A DNA stretch of 64,000 bases from Beijerinckiaceae bacterium (GTDB taxonomy: Bacteria; Pseudomonadota; Alphaproteobacteria; Rhizobiales; Beijerinckiaceae), in contig JAJPIC010000027.1 of assembly GCA_021324915.1 (NCBI GenBank), forward strand, positions 62,001-126,000. Reading direction: 5' to 3'. Both the position numbers and the translations under genes were made by a program. Within the stretch, counting starts at the first letter, position 1; every line of letters starts with the position of its first letter. Under the pieces are notes generated by a model. The model was not told the DNA's origin. It was given only the letters and a program-made list of their open reading frames with translations, and did not search any database. Below are positions 29,721 through 38,893 of this stretch, piece after piece.

Positions 29721-30224
29721 TCAAGCCGCAGCGCGATTGATATTGCCTTCGGCAAGATTGGTCAGCTTTTCGTCGGTCTCTTTTTCCTCCTCGAGATTTT
29801 GGTCGAGAAGGTCGATCGCCTCATCGGCGCCGAGCTCCTTCGCCCAGGCGATCAACGTTCCGTAGCGGGTAATCTCGTAATGTTCCACCGCCTGGGCGGC
29901 AGCGATCAAAGCCGCGTCGAGGACGTTCTTGTCGGCTACGTCGCTCGCGACTTCGTCCGCCTCCTTGATAATGCCGTCGATCGCCGGGCAGGTGACCGTA
30001 TCCGGGCTCTCGCCTTGCAATTCGAATACTTGCTCGACGCGCTTGACGTGGTTCTTGGTTTGCTCGAGATGCGTCTCGAAGCCCTGTTTCAGCTCTTGCG
30101 AGCTCGCCTTCTCGATCATCTTGGGCAGGGCCCCGACGATGCGCTTTTCGGCGTAATAGATGTCCTTCAGCTGATGCATGAAGAGATCATCCATGTTCCT
30201 GATGTCCTTGGTGAAGAGACCCAT
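29721..30224 (-). CDS. YciE/YciF ferritin-like domain protein (DUF892)
   Basis: 167 aa four-helix bundle. DLFMHQLKDIYYAEKRIVGA at the N-terminus and AVEHYEITRYGTL in the third helix carry the Glu/His residues expected to bind a dimetal site, as in YciF. Members respond to osmotic or general stress, and the activity is not firmly known. The upstream region has a perfect EcfG promoter match (30308-30333). Confidence 0.9.
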   Translation of the reverse strand: MGLFTKDIRNMDDLFMHQLKDIYYAEKRIVGALPKMIEKASSQELKQGFETHLEQTKNHVKRVEQVFELQGESPDTVTCPAIDGIIKEADEVASDVADKNVLDAALIAAAQAVEHYEITRYGTLIAWAKELGADEAIDLLDQNLEEEKETDEKLTNLAEGNINRAAA

Positions 30225-30307
30225 GGTCAGCTCCGTTCGAGGGGTTCTTACATTCGATCTGCGCCGGTTCAGGCGCTTCGGCTCGGGCGCAGGAATGCGT
30301 GCCCATC

Positions 30308-30333
30308 AACGGTCCGGGTGGCGCCTGCGTTCC
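30308..30333 (-). promoter_or_regulatory. EcfG-type general stress promoter for the YciE/YciF-like gene
   Basis: On the minus strand GGAAC (30333-30329), 17 nt, CGTT (30311-30308): an exact match to the alphaproteobacterial EcfG consensus. The -10 end lies about 84 nt before the ATG at 30224. Best regulatory prediction in the window. Confidence 0.7.
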
Positions 30334-30415
30334 CTAGGCCGAGGCGAAGCTGCGGCCACGCATTGACGTGTCGCTGCGCCGCCAATAGGAAGGGGAGGAG
30401 AAGGAGAGAGCGCCC

Positions 30416-31366
30416 GTGTCAGACAAGAGTTACAATATTGTGTTCCTCGACCGCGCGACGATCGGGGTCGATGTTCGCAAACCCAATTTTCCTCATACGT
30501 ACAAGGAATATCAGGAAACCTCGCAGGATGAGGTGGCCGAACGCCTAGCCGGGGCGGAGATCGCGATCATCAACAAAGTGCCGATGCGCCCACCCAGTCT
30601 CGAAAAACTACCCGATTTGAAGTTGATCGCGGTTGCTGCGACCGGCACGGATTGCGTCGACAAGGCCTATTGCAAGGCACACGGCATTACGGTCTCGAAT
30701 ATCCGCAATTACGCCGTGAACACAGTTCCGGAACATACGCTGGCGCTCATTTTCGCATTGCGCCGCAATCTCATTCCGTACGTCGAAGACGTTCGCCGCG
30801 GGAAATGGCAGACGATCGATCAATTCTGCTATTTCGATCATCCGATCCACGATATTTCGGGTTCGACGCTCGGGCTCGTCGGGTTCGGCGCGCTGGGCAA
30901 ATCGGTCGCAACGCGCGCCGAGGCGCTGGGCATGAAAGTGATCGCCACCGATGTGTTCGATTTTCCGGGGAAAGTGGATCTCGACACGATCCTCACGCAA
31001 AGCGACATTATCTCCCTGCATTGCCCGCTGACCGAGACGACGCGCAATATGATCGGCGCGGCGGAACTGAAGAAAATGAAAAAGAGCGCGATCCTCATCA
31101 ACACGGCGCGCGGCGGGCTTGTGGACGAGAAGGCCCTTCTCGAAGCGCTGAAGAGCGGCGAAATCGCTGGCGCAGGTTTCGACGTTCTGACGGTCGAGCC
31201 GCCGAAAAACGGCAATATCCTCCTCGATGCGCACCTGCCGAACCTGATCATCACGCCGCATGTCGCCTGGGCGAGCATCGAAGCGATGACGGGCCTTGCC
31301 AATCAGCTCGTCGACAATATCGAAGCCTGGGTCGCGGGCAAGCCGCGCAATGTCGTGCTCGATTAA
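30416..31366 (+). CDS. hprA: NADH-dependent hydroxypyruvate/glycerate dehydrogenase
   Basis: 316 aa, GTG start with AAGGAGAGAG upstream. NAD motif GFGALG (156-161); catalytic R232 (NTARGG), E261 (VEPP) and H282 (TPHVAW) of D-2-hydroxyacid dehydrogenases are all present. Stretches such as INKVPMR, LKLIAVAATGTD, VNTVPEHTLAL and FCYFDHPI resemble methylotroph HprA, which reduces hydroxypyruvate to glycerate in the serine cycle. No other serine-cycle gene is in the window, so a photorespiratory or salvage role is also possible. Confidence 0.85.
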   Translation: MSDKSYNIVFLDRATIGVDVRKPNFPHTYKEYQETSQDEVAERLAGAEIAIINKVPMRPPSLEKLPDLKLIAVAATGTDCVDKAYCKAHGITVSNIRNYAVNTVPEHTLALIFALRRNLIPYVEDVRRGKWQTIDQFCYFDHPIHDISGSTLGLVGFGALGKSVATRAEALGMKVIATDVFDFPGKVDLDTILTQSDIISLHCPLTETTRNMIGAAELKKMKKSAILINTARGGLVDEKALLEALKSGEIAGAGFDVLTVEPPKNGNILLDAHLPNLIITPHVAWASIEAMTGLANQLVDNIEAWVAGKPRNVVLD

Positions 31367-31369
31367 TTT

Positions 31370-31401
31370 ATCGATGAGCGGCGACAGCGCCGCTCATCGA
31401 T
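31370..31401 (+). terminator. Perfect 14-bp hairpin after hprA
   Basis: ATCGATGAGCGGCG (31370-31383) and CGCCGCTCATCGAT (31388-31401) pair completely around an ACAG loop, starting 3 nt after the stop. Only a short TTTT follows 8 nt later, so it is a probable but not textbook terminator. Confidence 0.7.
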
Positions 31402-31500
31402 CTCGCGCATTTTAGCAAATTCAAATTAGCAATTCGGACGTTTGCCGTTTGCCCGGCGCAAATGCAGCGCCGTCGATGCGTAGCGCTCATTTCCAGTCAT

Positions 31501-31525
31501 GGAACGATTTTTCGTCTCTTGCGTA
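31501..31525 (+). promoter_or_regulatory. Weak EcfG-like promoter before the Gly/Tyr-rich gene
   Basis: GGAAC (31501-31505), 16 nt, CGTA (31522-31525), one base from the EcfG consensus, about 87 nt before ATG 31612. Weaker than the matches at 28471 and 30308, but the position fits. Confidence 0.3.
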
Positions 31526-31611
31526 AGCCAGGAGAGCGATTCAGCACGAGCTGAATCACGGAACGCCTGGCCGCAGTGCAGCGAGCCTGCGGCTCAAAGC
31601 AGGAGAAGGCC

Positions 31612-31938
31612 ATGCTGAACCAAGCTTGGAAAAGGCCGCTTGTTCTGGCAGGCGCAGTTCTGTTCGGGACGGGGGGAGCAGCTTTCGCGCAGCCGAGAAA
31701 TACGGCCGATGCAAAGATCATGTTCAACAATACCGGACATGTCTTCAGCCGCTACGACTACGGCTATCCCTATTATCCCAATCGCGGGTACTACGGTTAT
31801 TACCGTACGGGACCGATCGGTGCGGCCGTAGGCACGGCGGCGGGCGTGCTCACCGGAAGCGCTGCGGTCGCGATGGGCTATCCGTACTACGGCCCTTACG
31901 CTTACGGCTACGGCCCGTATTACCGCTACCAATGGTAA
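31612..31938 (+). CDS. Small secreted Gly/Tyr-rich protein
   Basis: 108 aa from ATG 31612 (AGGAGAAGG just upstream). Signal peptide ending AFA (about residue 26), then a Tyr/Gly/Pro-rich mature part. A central TGPIGAAVGTAAGVLTGSA segment is hydrophobic, and the C-terminus is a run of YGPY-type repeats. A paralogue follows at 32015. Probably envelope-associated; function unknown. Confidence 0.65.
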   Translation: MLNQAWKRPLVLAGAVLFGTGGAAFAQPRNTADAKIMFNNTGHVFSRYDYGYPYYPNRGYYGYYRTGPIGAAVGTAAGVLTGSAAVAMGYPYYGPYAYGYGPYYRYQW

Positions 31939-32014
31939 GGCCATCTTCAATAAGGATCTACCCGGTGCATGACCGGTAGAGCCTTGGCGGATTGAGAGAG
32001 AGGAGAACCGAACC

Positions 32015-32290
32015 ATGAATCAAAGCATGAAAAAGATGGCGAGCATCGCCTTGGCTGGCGTTTTTGCCATCGGTGTGATCGGGACGGCGGCAGCCTCGCC
32101 GTATCATCACTACCGTCACCGCTACGCCTATTATCACCACGGACCGGGCCCGATTGGAGCAGCCGTCGGCACGGCGGCTGGGATTCTCGGCGGCGCCGCT
32201 GCCGCAGCGACCGGCTATCCTTACGGCTATTACGGCTATGGCTATGGGCCCTATTACGGCCCCGGCTATTACGGCTACGAGGAATGGTGA
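32015..32290 (+). CDS. Small secreted Gly/Tyr-rich protein, paralogue of the preceding one
   Basis: 91 aa. Signal peptide (about 1-27, ending AAA), then a His/Tyr-rich block, GPIGAAVGTAAGILGGAAA (shared with the upstream paralogue) and a YGYGYGPYYGPGYYGY tail. Preceded by GAGAGGAGAA. A hairpin terminator follows directly, so the two paralogues probably form one unit. The His block may bind metal; function unknown. Confidence 0.65.
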   Translation: MNQSMKKMASIALAGVFAIGVIGTAAASPYHHYRHRYAYYHHGPGPIGAAVGTAAGILGGAAAAATGYPYGYYGYGYGPYYGPGYYGYEEW

Positions 32291-32296
32291 ACATTG

Positions 32297-32325
32297 GAGC
32301 GCGACGGGCAACCGTCGCGCTCTTT
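32297..32325 (+). terminator. Rho-independent terminator
   Basis: GAGCGCGACGG (32297-32307) and CCGTCGCGCTC (32312-32322) form a perfect 11-bp stem with a GCAA loop, followed by TTTAATAATT, 6 nt after the stop at 32290. Confidence 0.8.
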
Positions 32326-32445
32326 AATAATTGCGCTTCTGATTTGATCATTGTGCTCCCGATTTTGCGCTGCGAGATGATGCCTGTTTGCCGATAGGCG
32401 GCAAGCCCGGTAAATTCGGCGCCCGGATTTGCCGAGGCGTTTTCG

Positions 32446-33810
32446 ATGTCATTGTCCTTGCGGGCGCGTTTGAATCTGCTGCTTTGCGCGCTTCTCTTCC
32501 TTTCGCTCCTTTTGAATATCAGTCTCATCGCCTGGCAGGCCGGGCCGCGCATCCGCGCCGAAAATCAAAGCGACGAGCGCCTGGCCCGGCATGTCATTTC
32601 GACCGTGCTCGCAAGCCTCAAGGACGCGCCTGACCCGGGCCCGCGCTTGCAGCGGCTCGTCGCGGATCTGCAGAACCTCCGGCATGTGCGGATCTATTTT
32701 GCCGCAAGCGAGGCGCAGGCGCTCTCGATGCCGGTGATCAATTATTCAAATTCGGCGGATCGGCCGCCGCAATGGTTCGTCCGCCTTTTTGCGCCGAGCC
32801 CGCGGCTCTCGCTTCTGCCGGTCGTTCTCGACGGGCACAATTTCGGCAATCTCGCCATCGCTTCCGATCCGACGCAGGAATTGTTCGAGATCTGGCAGGA
32901 AATGGGGTCTGTCGTTGCGACCGCGCTTTTGTTCGGCGTCTGCTTTCTGGTTTTGATCATGATCCTTGTTGGCCGCGCGATTGCGCCCGTCGCGCAGGTC
33001 GGCCAGGCGATCACGCGGCTTGCGGCGGGCGATACGGCCATCAAGCTTGTGCCGCACGGCCCACCCGAATTCATCGATATTTCGGAGAAGCTCAATGGAC
33101 TTGCGGTCGATCTCGCCCGGGTGAATGCGGAAAATACCCGCCTCGTCCGGCAGATCATGAAGGTGCAGGAGGAGGAGCGCGCGCAGATTGCCCGCGATCT
33201 GCACGACGAAATGGGACCGCACCTCTTCTGCATTCGTGCCAACGTCAGCGCGCTTTCGGGAAAGATGCCCGAGGTGAGCTATGTCGGGCGGACGGTGGCC
33301 GCGATCGGCGAACAGGCAGAGGCGATCCAAACCTTGTTGCGCCGCCTGCTGCAGCGCCTGCGGCCGACAGCGCTGGGAGAGCTTGGCCTTGCCGAAGCTT
33401 TGCGCGCGCTTGTCGAGTCCTGGCGGGCGGCACATCCCGAACTCGAGATTTCGCTCGAAGCTTCCGACGATTTCGGCGGCATCGACGAAGATATCACTCT
33501 CGCCGCTTATCGCGTGATCCAGGAAGGACTGACCAATGTGTTCCGCCACGCCGGCGCGACCACCGCGCGCGTCAGCGTCGAGTGCATCAAGAGCGAGGGC
33601 AGCCTCGGTTCGGTGCTGCGCGCACAAGTCGAGGATAATGGGATCGGCATGCCCGATGGCTTCGAACGCGGGCTTGGGCTGACTGGGATGGGCGAGCGCG
33701 TCCGCGCCTGCGGCGGCCAGCTCATGATCATGCCGCGCGCCACCGGCAAGGGAACGCTGGTCGAAGCCATCCTGCCGCTTGCCCGCGAATCCGTCCTGGA
33801 GACAGCGTGA
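32446..33810 (+). CDS. Sensor histidine kinase, HisKA_3 (NarX/UhpB) type
   Basis: 454 aa. Two membrane helices (about 8-28 and 152-176) enclose a periplasmic sensor region, followed by a HAMP-like segment (about 177-230) and the dimerisation motif ERAQIARDLHDEMGPHL with the phospho-acceptor His at about 253. The ATPase domain shows EGLTNVFRHA (about 358-367) and DNGIGM. Such kinases pair with LuxR-type response regulators, but none is adjacent, so it is an orphan within the window. The signal is unknown. Confidence 0.88.
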   Translation: MSLSLRARLNLLLCALLFLSLLLNISLIAWQAGPRIRAENQSDERLARHVISTVLASLKDAPDPGPRLQRLVADLQNLRHVRIYFAASEAQALSMPVINYSNSADRPPQWFVRLFAPSPRLSLLPVVLDGHNFGNLAIASDPTQELFEIWQEMGSVVATALLFGVCFLVLIMILVGRAIAPVAQVGQAITRLAAGDTAIKLVPHGPPEFIDISEKLNGLAVDLARVNAENTRLVRQIMKVQEEERAQIARDLHDEMGPHLFCIRANVSALSGKMPEVSYVGRTVAAIGEQAEAIQTLLRRLLQRLRPTALGELGLAEALRALVESWRAAHPELEISLEASDDFGGIDEDITLAAYRVIQEGLTNVFRHAGATTARVSVECIKSEGSLGSVLRAQVEDNGIGMPDGFERGLGLTGMGERVRACGGQLMIMPRATGKGTLVEAILPLARESVLETA

Positions 33811-34296
33811 TCAGCCCTCTTGCGCGCGCACGTGATTGAGCCGGTCGAGCGCGCCTTGCAGAATATAGGCGGCGGCCATGCGGTCGATCACTTCGGCGCG
33901 TTTGGCGCGCGAGACATCCTGCTCGATCAGGGCGCGCGTTACCGCGGCCGTCGACAGGCGCTCGTCCCAGTAAACGAAAGGAATTGGCGTGAGCGCGCCG
34001 AGATTGCGGACGAAAGCGCGTGTCGATTGGACGCGCGGACCTTCGCTCGCATCCATGTTGAGCGGCAGACCTATGACAAAGGCGGCGACGTCGAATTCCC
34101 TGGCGCGCGCCAATAGTCTTGTGGCGTCGGTGGAAAATTTCGTTCGCCGGATCGTCTCGAGCGGGGTCGCGAGCCGGCGCTCGACGTCGGAAAGCGCGAG
34201 GCCGATGGTCCTGGTGCCGAGGTCGATCCCCATCAGCCTTTGCGTGCCGCTGAGGCTCAGTTCTTCGATCCTGGCAAGCTCCGTCATGTCGGCCAT
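33811..34296 (-). CDS. ruvX: YqgF/RuvX-family nuclease (pre-16S rRNA nuclease)
   Basis: 161 aa RNase-H-fold protein. [16 protein letters not shown] carries the first catalytic Asp, VIGLPLNMD and [10 protein letters not shown] the second acidic site, and [11 protein letters not shown] the third. Involved in 16S rRNA 5' maturation and proposed to resolve Holliday junctions. Its stop codon abuts that of the convergent histidine kinase. Confidence 0.93.
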   Translation of the reverse strand: MADMTELARIEELSLSGTQRLMGIDLGTRTIGLALSDVERRLATPLETIRRTKFSTDATRLLARAREFDVAAFVIGLPLNMDASEGPRVQSTRAFVRNLGALTPIPFVYWDERLSTAAVTRALIEQDVSRAKRAEVIDRMAAAYILQGALDRLNHVRAQEG

Positions 34297-34393
34297 CCGG
34301 TCCGCGGCTCTCGCAGCTCGCGGGGATGTGCCTGGATATTGCCGGCGGCCCGGTTCTTATCCATTTTGCGATCGTCAAAGCGGAGCATGATCC

Positions 34394-35089
34394 ATGAAAC
34401 TCACTTGGCTCGGCCATTCGGCCTTTCGTATCGAGACCGGTGCCGCGGTCATCCTCATCGATCCTTTTCTGCGCGGCAATCCCAAATTCAAGCTCGACTT
34501 CGGCGCGGTAACCCGAGGTACGACGCACATCCTTTTGACCCATGGTCATGACGATCATGTCGGCGATACCGTGGCGATCGCCAAAGCGTGCGGCGCGCAG
34601 GTGATCTCCAGTTTCGAGGTCTGCATGTATCTCGCCGCGCAAGGCATCGAGAAGATCAATCCCGGCAATCCGGGTGGAACCATCGCCTGCGGCGAATTCG
34701 GCGTCAGCTTTACCCAGGCGCTGCATTCCTCCTCCACGATCGTCGACGGCAAGCCCGTCTATCTCGGCAATCCGATGGGTCTCGTGGTCACGCCGAAGGA
34801 GGGGCCTGTGGTTTACCACATGGGCGACACGGACATGTTCTCCGACATGGCCCTGGTCGACGAATTTTATCATCCGAAGGTCGGAATTGTGCCGGTCGGC
34901 GACCGCTTCACCATGGGCGGCAAGAAGGCGGCCGAAGCCGTCCATCGCTATTTTTCTTTCGACCTGGTCGTTCCCTGCCATTACGGCACATTCGATGCCT
35001 TGGCGCAGGATGCGAGTGAATTTGTCGCCGCAGTGGGGGCGACACCGAAAGTCCTTGTGCCTGCGATCGGTGAGAGCATCTCGCTTTGA
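34394..35089 (+). CDS. UPF0173 metal-dependent hydrolase (metallo-beta-lactamase fold)
   Basis: 231 aa. The metal motif THGHDDH (49-55), the distal VYHMGDTDMF with a ligand Asp and the C-terminal PCHYGTF His are present. The family resembles E. coli UlaG in fold; the substrate is unknown. Divergent from ruvX. Confidence 0.9.
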   Translation: MKLTWLGHSAFRIETGAAVILIDPFLRGNPKFKLDFGAVTRGTTHILLTHGHDDHVGDTVAIAKACGAQVISSFEVCMYLAAQGIEKINPGNPGGTIACGEFGVSFTQALHSSSTIVDGKPVYLGNPMGLVVTPKEGPVVYHMGDTDMFSDMALVDEFYHPKVGIVPVGDRFTMGGKKAAEAVHRYFSFDLVVPCHYGTFDALAQDASEFVAAVGATPKVLVPAIGESISL

Positions 35090-35256
35090 CCGCATCCGTC
35101 AACGAAGCTGAGCTTTGCTGAATTTCCTCGAGGCGCCCGAGAAAGCGCAGCCGAGCAGCTCGTGGGCCGTGGCCACGTCGGTTCTCGCAGAGAACCCCAT
35201 CCGGCGGCGTCGCTTCGCCGCCGCCGCTTTCCCAGAGAGGGAAGGATCAGCCGCAT

Positions 35257-35294
35257 TTGCCCGGGCGCGAGCCCCGATGCTATAGGCTCGCGCC
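35257..35294 (+). promoter_or_regulatory. Putative gatCAB promoter overlapping a perfect inverted repeat
   Basis: TTGCCC (35257-35262), 17 nt, CTATAG (35280-35285) resembles a sigma-70 promoter. GGCGCGAGCC (35264-35273) and GGCTCGCGCC (35285-35294) form a perfect 10-bp inverted repeat around it, 12 nt before the gatC ATG. Two more hairpins lie upstream (GTTCTC-gca-GAGAAC at 35181-35195; GGCGGCG/CGCCGCC at 35203-35222). Could be an operator or only local symmetry. Confidence 0.45.
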
Positions 35295-35306
35295 AAAGAG
35301 GAAACT

Positions 35307-35594
35307 ATGGCCGTCGACCACGCAACCGTAAGGCGCATCGCCCATCTCGCCCGCATCAAGCTCGAGGACGCGGAGGTGCCGCATCTCGCCTCCGAGCTCA
35401 ACGCGATCCTTGCCTTCATCGAAGAGCTTGCCGCCGTCGATATCGAGGGCGTCGAGCCCATGACCTCGGTCACGCCGATGCGGATGAAAGAGCGCCCCGA
35501 TGTCGTAACAATGGGCAATATTGCCGACGAGATCGTCGCCAATGCGCCGGCGACCGAGGATCATTATTTCGTCGTGCCGAAGGTCGTGGAATAG
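35307..35594 (+). CDS. gatC: Aspartyl/glutamyl-tRNA amidotransferase subunit C
   Basis: 95 aa, normal length. [14 protein letters not shown] at the N-terminus and the MRMKERPD segment near the middle are family signatures. GatC wraps around and stabilises GatA-GatB. GatCAB converts Glu-tRNA(Gln) or Asp-tRNA(Asn) to the amidated forms. First gene of the operon; 15 nt to gatA. Confidence 0.96.
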   Translation: MAVDHATVRRIAHLARIKLEDAEVPHLASELNAILAFIEELAAVDIEGVEPMTSVTPMRMKERPDVVTMGNIADEIVANAPATEDHYFVVPKVVE

Positions 35595-35609
35595 GCATAG
35601 AGAGCAACA

Positions 35610-37094
35610 TTGACCGATTTGACCGAACTCAGCCTCGCCGCGGCGCGCGAAGCGCTCGCAAAACGGCAAGTCTCCGCCGTCGAACTCGCCAAGGCCCATA
35701 TTGCGGCCATGGAGGCGGCCCGCGTGCTCAATTGCTTCATCAGCGAGACGCCGGATCAGGCGCTCGCCGCGGCGGCGGATTGCGATGCGCGGATTGCGCG
35801 CGGCGATGCGCGGCCGCTCGAAGGCATTCCGCTCGGCATCAAGGATCTTTATTGCACCAAGGGCGTGCGGACGACGGCCGCCAGCCACATCCTCGAAAAT
35901 TTCGTCCCGACTTACGAATCGACCGTCACCGCCAATCTCTGGCGCGACGGCGCCGTGATGCTCGGCAAGCTCAATCTCGACGAATTCGCAATGGGCTCGT
36001 CGAACGAGACGTCTTACTTCGGGCCGGTGATCTCGCCTTGGCGCCGGCCCGGCTCGAATGTGAAGATCGTGCCGGGCGGTTCGTCCGGCGGCTCGGCGGC
36101 GGCCGTTGCCGCGCGCCTCTGCTATGGCGCGACGGGGACAGATACCGGCGGTTCGATCCGCCAGCCTGCCGCTTTCACCGGAACGGTGGGCATCAAGCCG
36201 ACTTATGGACGCTGTTCGCGTTGGGGCATTGTCGCCTTCGCCTCGTCCCTCGACCAGGCGGGCCCGATCGCGCGCAATGTACGCGATGCGGCAATTCTAT
36301 TGCGATCCATGGCGGGCCACGACGCGAAAGATACGACATCGGTCGATCTTCCGGTGCCGGATTACGCGGCCGCGGTCGGCACGTCGATTCAAGGCAAGGT
36401 GATCGGCATTCCTAAGGAATATCGGCTCGACGGCATGCCGGCCGAGATCGATCGGCTCTGGAGCGAGGGCGTTTCCTGGCTCAAGGCGGCGGGCGCCAAG
36501 ATCGTCGAAATTTCTCTGCCGCACACGCGTTACGCGCTCCCCGCCTATTATATCGTCGCGCCTGCCGAGGCTTCATCCAATCTCGCTCGCTATGACGGCG
36601 TGCGCTACGGGCTGCGCGTGCCGGGCAAGGACGTGGTCGAGCTCTATGAAAAGACGCGCGCGGCGGGTTTCGGCAGGGAAGTGCGCCGCCGGATCATGAT
36701 CGGCACTTATGTCCTCTCCGCCGGCTATTATGATGCCTATTATGTGCGCGCACAGAAGATCAGGACCTTGATCAAGCGCGATTTCGAAACGGTTTTCGCC
36801 GAAGGGGTCGATGCGATCCTGGCGCCGGCGACGCCTTCGGCGGCTTTCGGCCTGGGCGAAAAGGGATCTGCCGATCCGGTCGAAATGTATTTGAACGATG
36901 TGTTCACCGTGACCGTGAACATGGCTGGCCTGCCGGGCATAGCCGTGCCGGCCGGCACATCCGCCGAAGGCCTGCCGCTCGCTCTGCAGCTCATCGGCCG
37001 GGCATTCGAGGAAGAGACCTTGTTTGCGCTCGCCTCTGTAATCGAAGAATCCGCGCCGAAGATCGCTCTGCCGCCGAAATGGTGGGATCGATAG
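35610..37094 (+). CDS. gatA: Aspartyl/glutamyl-tRNA amidotransferase subunit A
   Basis: 494 aa, TTG start. The amidase Ser-cisSer-Lys core is intact: K78 in GIKDLYC, and the [13 protein letters not shown] glycine/serine loop followed by [12 protein letters not shown]. It releases ammonia from glutamine for the GatB reaction. Co-transcribed with gatC and gatB. Confidence 0.96.
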   Translation: MTDLTELSLAAAREALAKRQVSAVELAKAHIAAMEAARVLNCFISETPDQALAAAADCDARIARGDARPLEGIPLGIKDLYCTKGVRTTAASHILENFVPTYESTVTANLWRDGAVMLGKLNLDEFAMGSSNETSYFGPVISPWRRPGSNVKIVPGGSSGGSAAAVAARLCYGATGTDTGGSIRQPAAFTGTVGIKPTYGRCSRWGIVAFASSLDQAGPIARNVRDAAILLRSMAGHDAKDTTSVDLPVPDYAAAVGTSIQGKVIGIPKEYRLDGMPAEIDRLWSEGVSWLKAAGAKIVEISLPHTRYALPAYYIVAPAEASSNLARYDGVRYGLRVPGKDVVELYEKTRAAGFGREVRRRIMIGTYVLSAGYYDAYYVRAQKIRTLIKRDFETVFAEGVDAILAPATPSAAFGLGEKGSADPVEMYLNDVFTVTVNMAGLPGIAVPAGTSAEGLPLALQLIGRAFEEETLFALASVIEESAPKIALPPKWWDR

Positions 37095-37107
37095 ACGGGA
37101 AGCCGCC

Positions 37108-38589
37108 ATGAACACCAATCCCTCGAAACTCATCAAAGGCGCGACCGGCGATTGGGAGGTCGTGATCGGCATGGAGGTCCATGCTCAGATCATCTCCAAG
37201 GCCAAGCTCTTTTCGGGCGCCTCCGCGGAGTTCGGCGGCGAGCCCAATAGCCATGTGTCTCTGGTCGATGCCGCCATGCCCGGCATGTTGCCGGTGATCA
37301 ATGCCGAATGCGTCGCTCAGGCCGTGCGCAGCGGTCTCGGCCTCAAGGCCAGGATCAATCTTCGCTCGCATTTCGACCGGAAGAACTATTTCTACCCGGA
37401 CCTGCCGCAGGGCTATCAGATCTCGCAGTACAAGAACCCGATCGTCGGCGAGGGGATCGTCCTCGTCGATGTTTCGCCGACCGAGCGGATCGAGGTCGGA
37501 ATCGAGCGGCTTCACATCGAGCAGGACGCCGGCAAGTCGCTGCACGACCAATCGGCGACCGATTCCTTCGTCGATCTCAACCGCGCCGGCGTCGGCCTGA
37601 TGGAGATTGTCTCGAAGCCCGACATGCGCTCGTCCGAAGAGGCCAAGGCCTATGTCGCCAAGCTCAGGACGATCCTGCGCTACCTCGGCACCTGCGACGG
37701 CAATATGGAACAGGGTTCGCTGCGCGCCGACGTCAACGTTTCCGTCCGCCGGCCTGGCGGGCCTTTGGGCACGCGCTGCGAGATCAAGAACGTCAATTCG
37801 ATCCGCTTCATCGGCCAGGCGATCGAGGCCGAGGCGCGCCGCCAGATCGCCATCCTCGAAGACGGTGGCTCGATCGAACAGGAGACGCGGCTCTTCGATC
37901 CAAATCGCGGCGAGACGAGGTCCATGCGTTCCAAAGAAGAAGCGCATGATTATCGCTACTTTCCCGATCCGGATCTTCTGCCGCTCGAGCTCGATCAGGC
38001 CTATGTCGATGAGCTCGCCGCGGCTCTGCCGGAACTGCCCGATGCCAAGAAGGCGCGGTTCATCGCCCAATATGGCCTGCCGGCCTATGATGCGGGCGTG
38101 CTCGTCGCCGACAAGGAGACCGCCGATTATTTCGAGGCGGCGATCGCGCACGAGAGCAAGAGCCGCGATCCGAAGGCCGTCGCCAATTGGATCATGGGCG
38201 ACGTTGCCGCTTACGCGAATTCCGTCGGACTTTCGATCCCGCAGACCCATCTCGAGCCGGCGCAGATCGCTGGGATCGTCGATCTCATCGCCGAAGGGAC
38301 GATCTCGGGCAAGATTGCCAAGGATCTGCTCCTGATCCTCATCGAAGAGGAGAAAGCGGGCGACCCGCGTGTCATTGTCGAGGCCCGCGGCATGAAGCAG
38401 GTGACCGATCTCGGCGCGATCGAAGCTGCTGTCGACGCCATCATTGCAGCCAATCCCGATAAGGTCGCGCAAGCTCGGGCGAAGCCTTCGATGCTCGGAT
38501 GGTTCGTCGGTCAGGTGATGAAAGGGACCGGCGGCAAGGCCAATCCGCAGGCCGTCAACGAACTCCTCAAAGCCAAACTCGGCATCTGA
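37108..38589 (+). CDS. gatB: Aspartyl/glutamyl-tRNA amidotransferase subunit B
   Basis: 493 aa. [13 protein letters not shown] at the N-terminus, [17 protein letters not shown], and the C-terminal YqeY-like tRNA-binding domain (about 345-490, ending [10 protein letters not shown]) are present. It phosphorylates and amidates the mischarged tRNA. 13 nt after gatA; last gene of the operon. Confidence 0.97.
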   Translation: MNTNPSKLIKGATGDWEVVIGMEVHAQIISKAKLFSGASAEFGGEPNSHVSLVDAAMPGMLPVINAECVAQAVRSGLGLKARINLRSHFDRKNYFYPDLPQGYQISQYKNPIVGEGIVLVDVSPTERIEVGIERLHIEQDAGKSLHDQSATDSFVDLNRAGVGLMEIVSKPDMRSSEEAKAYVAKLRTILRYLGTCDGNMEQGSLRADVNVSVRRPGGPLGTRCEIKNVNSIRFIGQAIEAEARRQIAILEDGGSIEQETRLFDPNRGETRSMRSKEEAHDYRYFPDPDLLPLELDQAYVDELAAALPELPDAKKARFIAQYGLPAYDAGVLVADKETADYFEAAIAHESKSRDPKAVANWIMGDVAAYANSVGLSIPQTHLEPAQIAGIVDLIAEGTISGKIAKDLLLILIEEEKAGDPRVIVEARGMKQVTDLGAIEAAVDAIIAANPDKVAQARAKPSMLGWFVGQVMKGTGGKANPQAVNELLKAKLGI

Positions 38590-38635
38590 CGGGCTCTCGA
38601 ACGGTCGGTTCGATTCGCCCGATTCGCTTGGCGAG

Positions 38636-38665
38636 GCGCCGGCGAGGGCCTCGCGGCGCTCTTTC
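38636..38665 (+). terminator. Probable gat operon terminator
   Basis: GCGCCGGCGAG (38636-38646) pairs with CTCGCGGCGC (38650-38659) with one bulged base, followed by TCTTTCC. A weaker TCGAAC/GTTCGA hairpin (38597-38613) precedes it. Confidence 0.5.
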
Positions 38666-38893
38666 CGGCAAATTTTCTTTTGTCCCACAAAAATTTTTTT
38701 GGGGCCCCAGCGCACGCCAAACTACCCCGAAGAACCCGATCGATCTTCCGCAGAAGAGACGATGCGTAGCTCAATGCTTTGCCGCGCATCGATGCTTAAC
38801 AGCGCGCCCTCGCGTGCCGGCAAGGAGAGGTGCAAGGGGCGCATCGAGCGGCGATTGCTCGTCCTTCGACTCATGAGAGAGTCAAGAAAAACA
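38666..38893. other. Intergenic stretch with a poly-T tract and no clear gene
   Basis: About 230 nt after the gat terminator. It contains an AT-rich patch (CAAAAATTTTTTTGGGG around 38691-38705), unusual for this GC-rich window, and no frame with family resemblance. Part of the 619-nt gap before the H1-like gene. Confidence 0.4.
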
